Below, one piece after another: positions 63,840 through 64,000 of a stretch of 64,000 bases of DNA; within the stretch, counting starts at the first letter, position 1; each line of letters starts with the position of its first letter. The notes beneath the pieces are model-generated. The model worked only from the letters and a program-made list of their open reading frames with translations. It had not been told where the DNA came from and did not search any database. The stretch is from Natronorubrum sediminis (GTDB lineage: Archaea; Halobacteriota; Halobacteria; Halobacteriales; Natrialbaceae). The DNA lies in NCBI RefSeq assembly GCF_900108095.1, contig NZ_FNWL01000003.1, positions 112,501-176,500 on the forward strand, read 5' to 3'. A program made the translations under genes and the position numbers.

Positions 63840-64000
63840 TCACTCGAGCGCCGAGGTGGGGCGAGTCTCCGCGTCGAGAGCGCCGTGTTTCTCGACGATA
63901 GATCGTGGAATGTCTTCGAGTGCGTTGAGTTCGCGTTCGAAGAACTCGCGATTGGCACGCATCGTCTCCTCGTCCCACTCCCACCACTCGAGGGCGAGAA
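63840..64000 (-). CDS. Hexapeptide-repeat (xenobiotic-type) acyltransferase, C-terminal fragment
   Basis: The last 53 codons read through the window edge with LALEWWEWDEETMRANREFF and end PTSALE. The WWEWDEETMRANREFF segment matches the C-terminal helix of left-handed beta-helix acyltransferases of the CatB/VatD type, where WWDW is conserved. The catalytic part lies outside the window, so the assignment is tentative. Confidence 0.65.
   Translation of the reverse strand, partial: LALEWWEWDEETMRANREFFERELNALEDIPRSIVEKHGALDAETRPTSALE

Overview
The window is chromosomal DNA from an extremely halophilic archaeon (Halobacteria), possibly Natrialbaceae-like, although the genus cannot be fixed from the sequence. 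The evidence is high GC with very frequent CTCGAG, strongly acidic proteins, and archaeal information-processing genes (MCM, TFB, XPD, SRP54, ribosomal protein L10e). Archaeal TATA boxes lie about 25-32 bases upstream of many starts, and twin-arginine lipoprotein signals are present. No CRISPR array, intact insertion sequence, rRNA gene or intein was seen.

Layout. 1-6.3 kb: end of a MinD/ParA-type ATPase gene, type II GAPDH, Hsp20, an ATP-grasp ligase, a BASS-type carrier, L10e and a site-2 protease with CBS domains. 6.4-13.3 kb: ABC-2 exporter, zinc-less MDR oxidoreductase, beta-carbonic anhydrase, cold-shock protein, cupin, and a quinone-reductase/UbiA-prenyltransferase fusion. 13.3-21.6 kb: Ski2-like helicase, BofA-like protein, tRNA-Pro(TGG), DUF502 protein, MCM, a TFB paralogue and threonine synthase. 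21.9-31.2 kb: a nearly complete arginine block on the minus strand. It consists of argG-argH and then lysW-argX-argC-argB-argD-lysK/argE-argF, with overlapping start and stop codons. The 54-residue carrier gene lysW ends in the EDWGE motif to which the growing chain is attached.

31.6-46.2 kb: a membrane-tethered winged-helix regulator, LigT-like RNA phosphoesterase, XPD helicase, phosphodiesterase, threonine aldolase, M29 aminopeptidase, UspA, and a cupredoxin lacking copper ligands. A three-gene FAD-protein/VOC/hydrolase operon, a GCS2 ligase and an MFS carrier follow.

46.2-50.7 kb: an accessory island abutting tRNA-Arg(TCT). It holds a gene-poor stretch with several perfect inverted repeats, two markedly AT-rich genes for coiled-coil and membrane proteins, a small pair of haloarchaeal orphan genes, and degenerate copies of the tRNA 3' end in alternating orientation. 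This is the most likely place for mobile or undescribed biology.

50.9-64 kb: a hyper-acidic lipoprotein with a methionine every seven residues, an adenylate-kinase-like/UPF0201 pair, SRP54, and an HTH plus TumE-like pair that may be a toxin-antitoxin module. These are followed by a HicB-like orphan, a dihydrolipoyl-dehydrogenase paralogue, two rhodaneses, a deacetylase-like lipoprotein, a ferritin-like protein, thiE-thiM, and the end of a hexapeptide acyltransferase gene.
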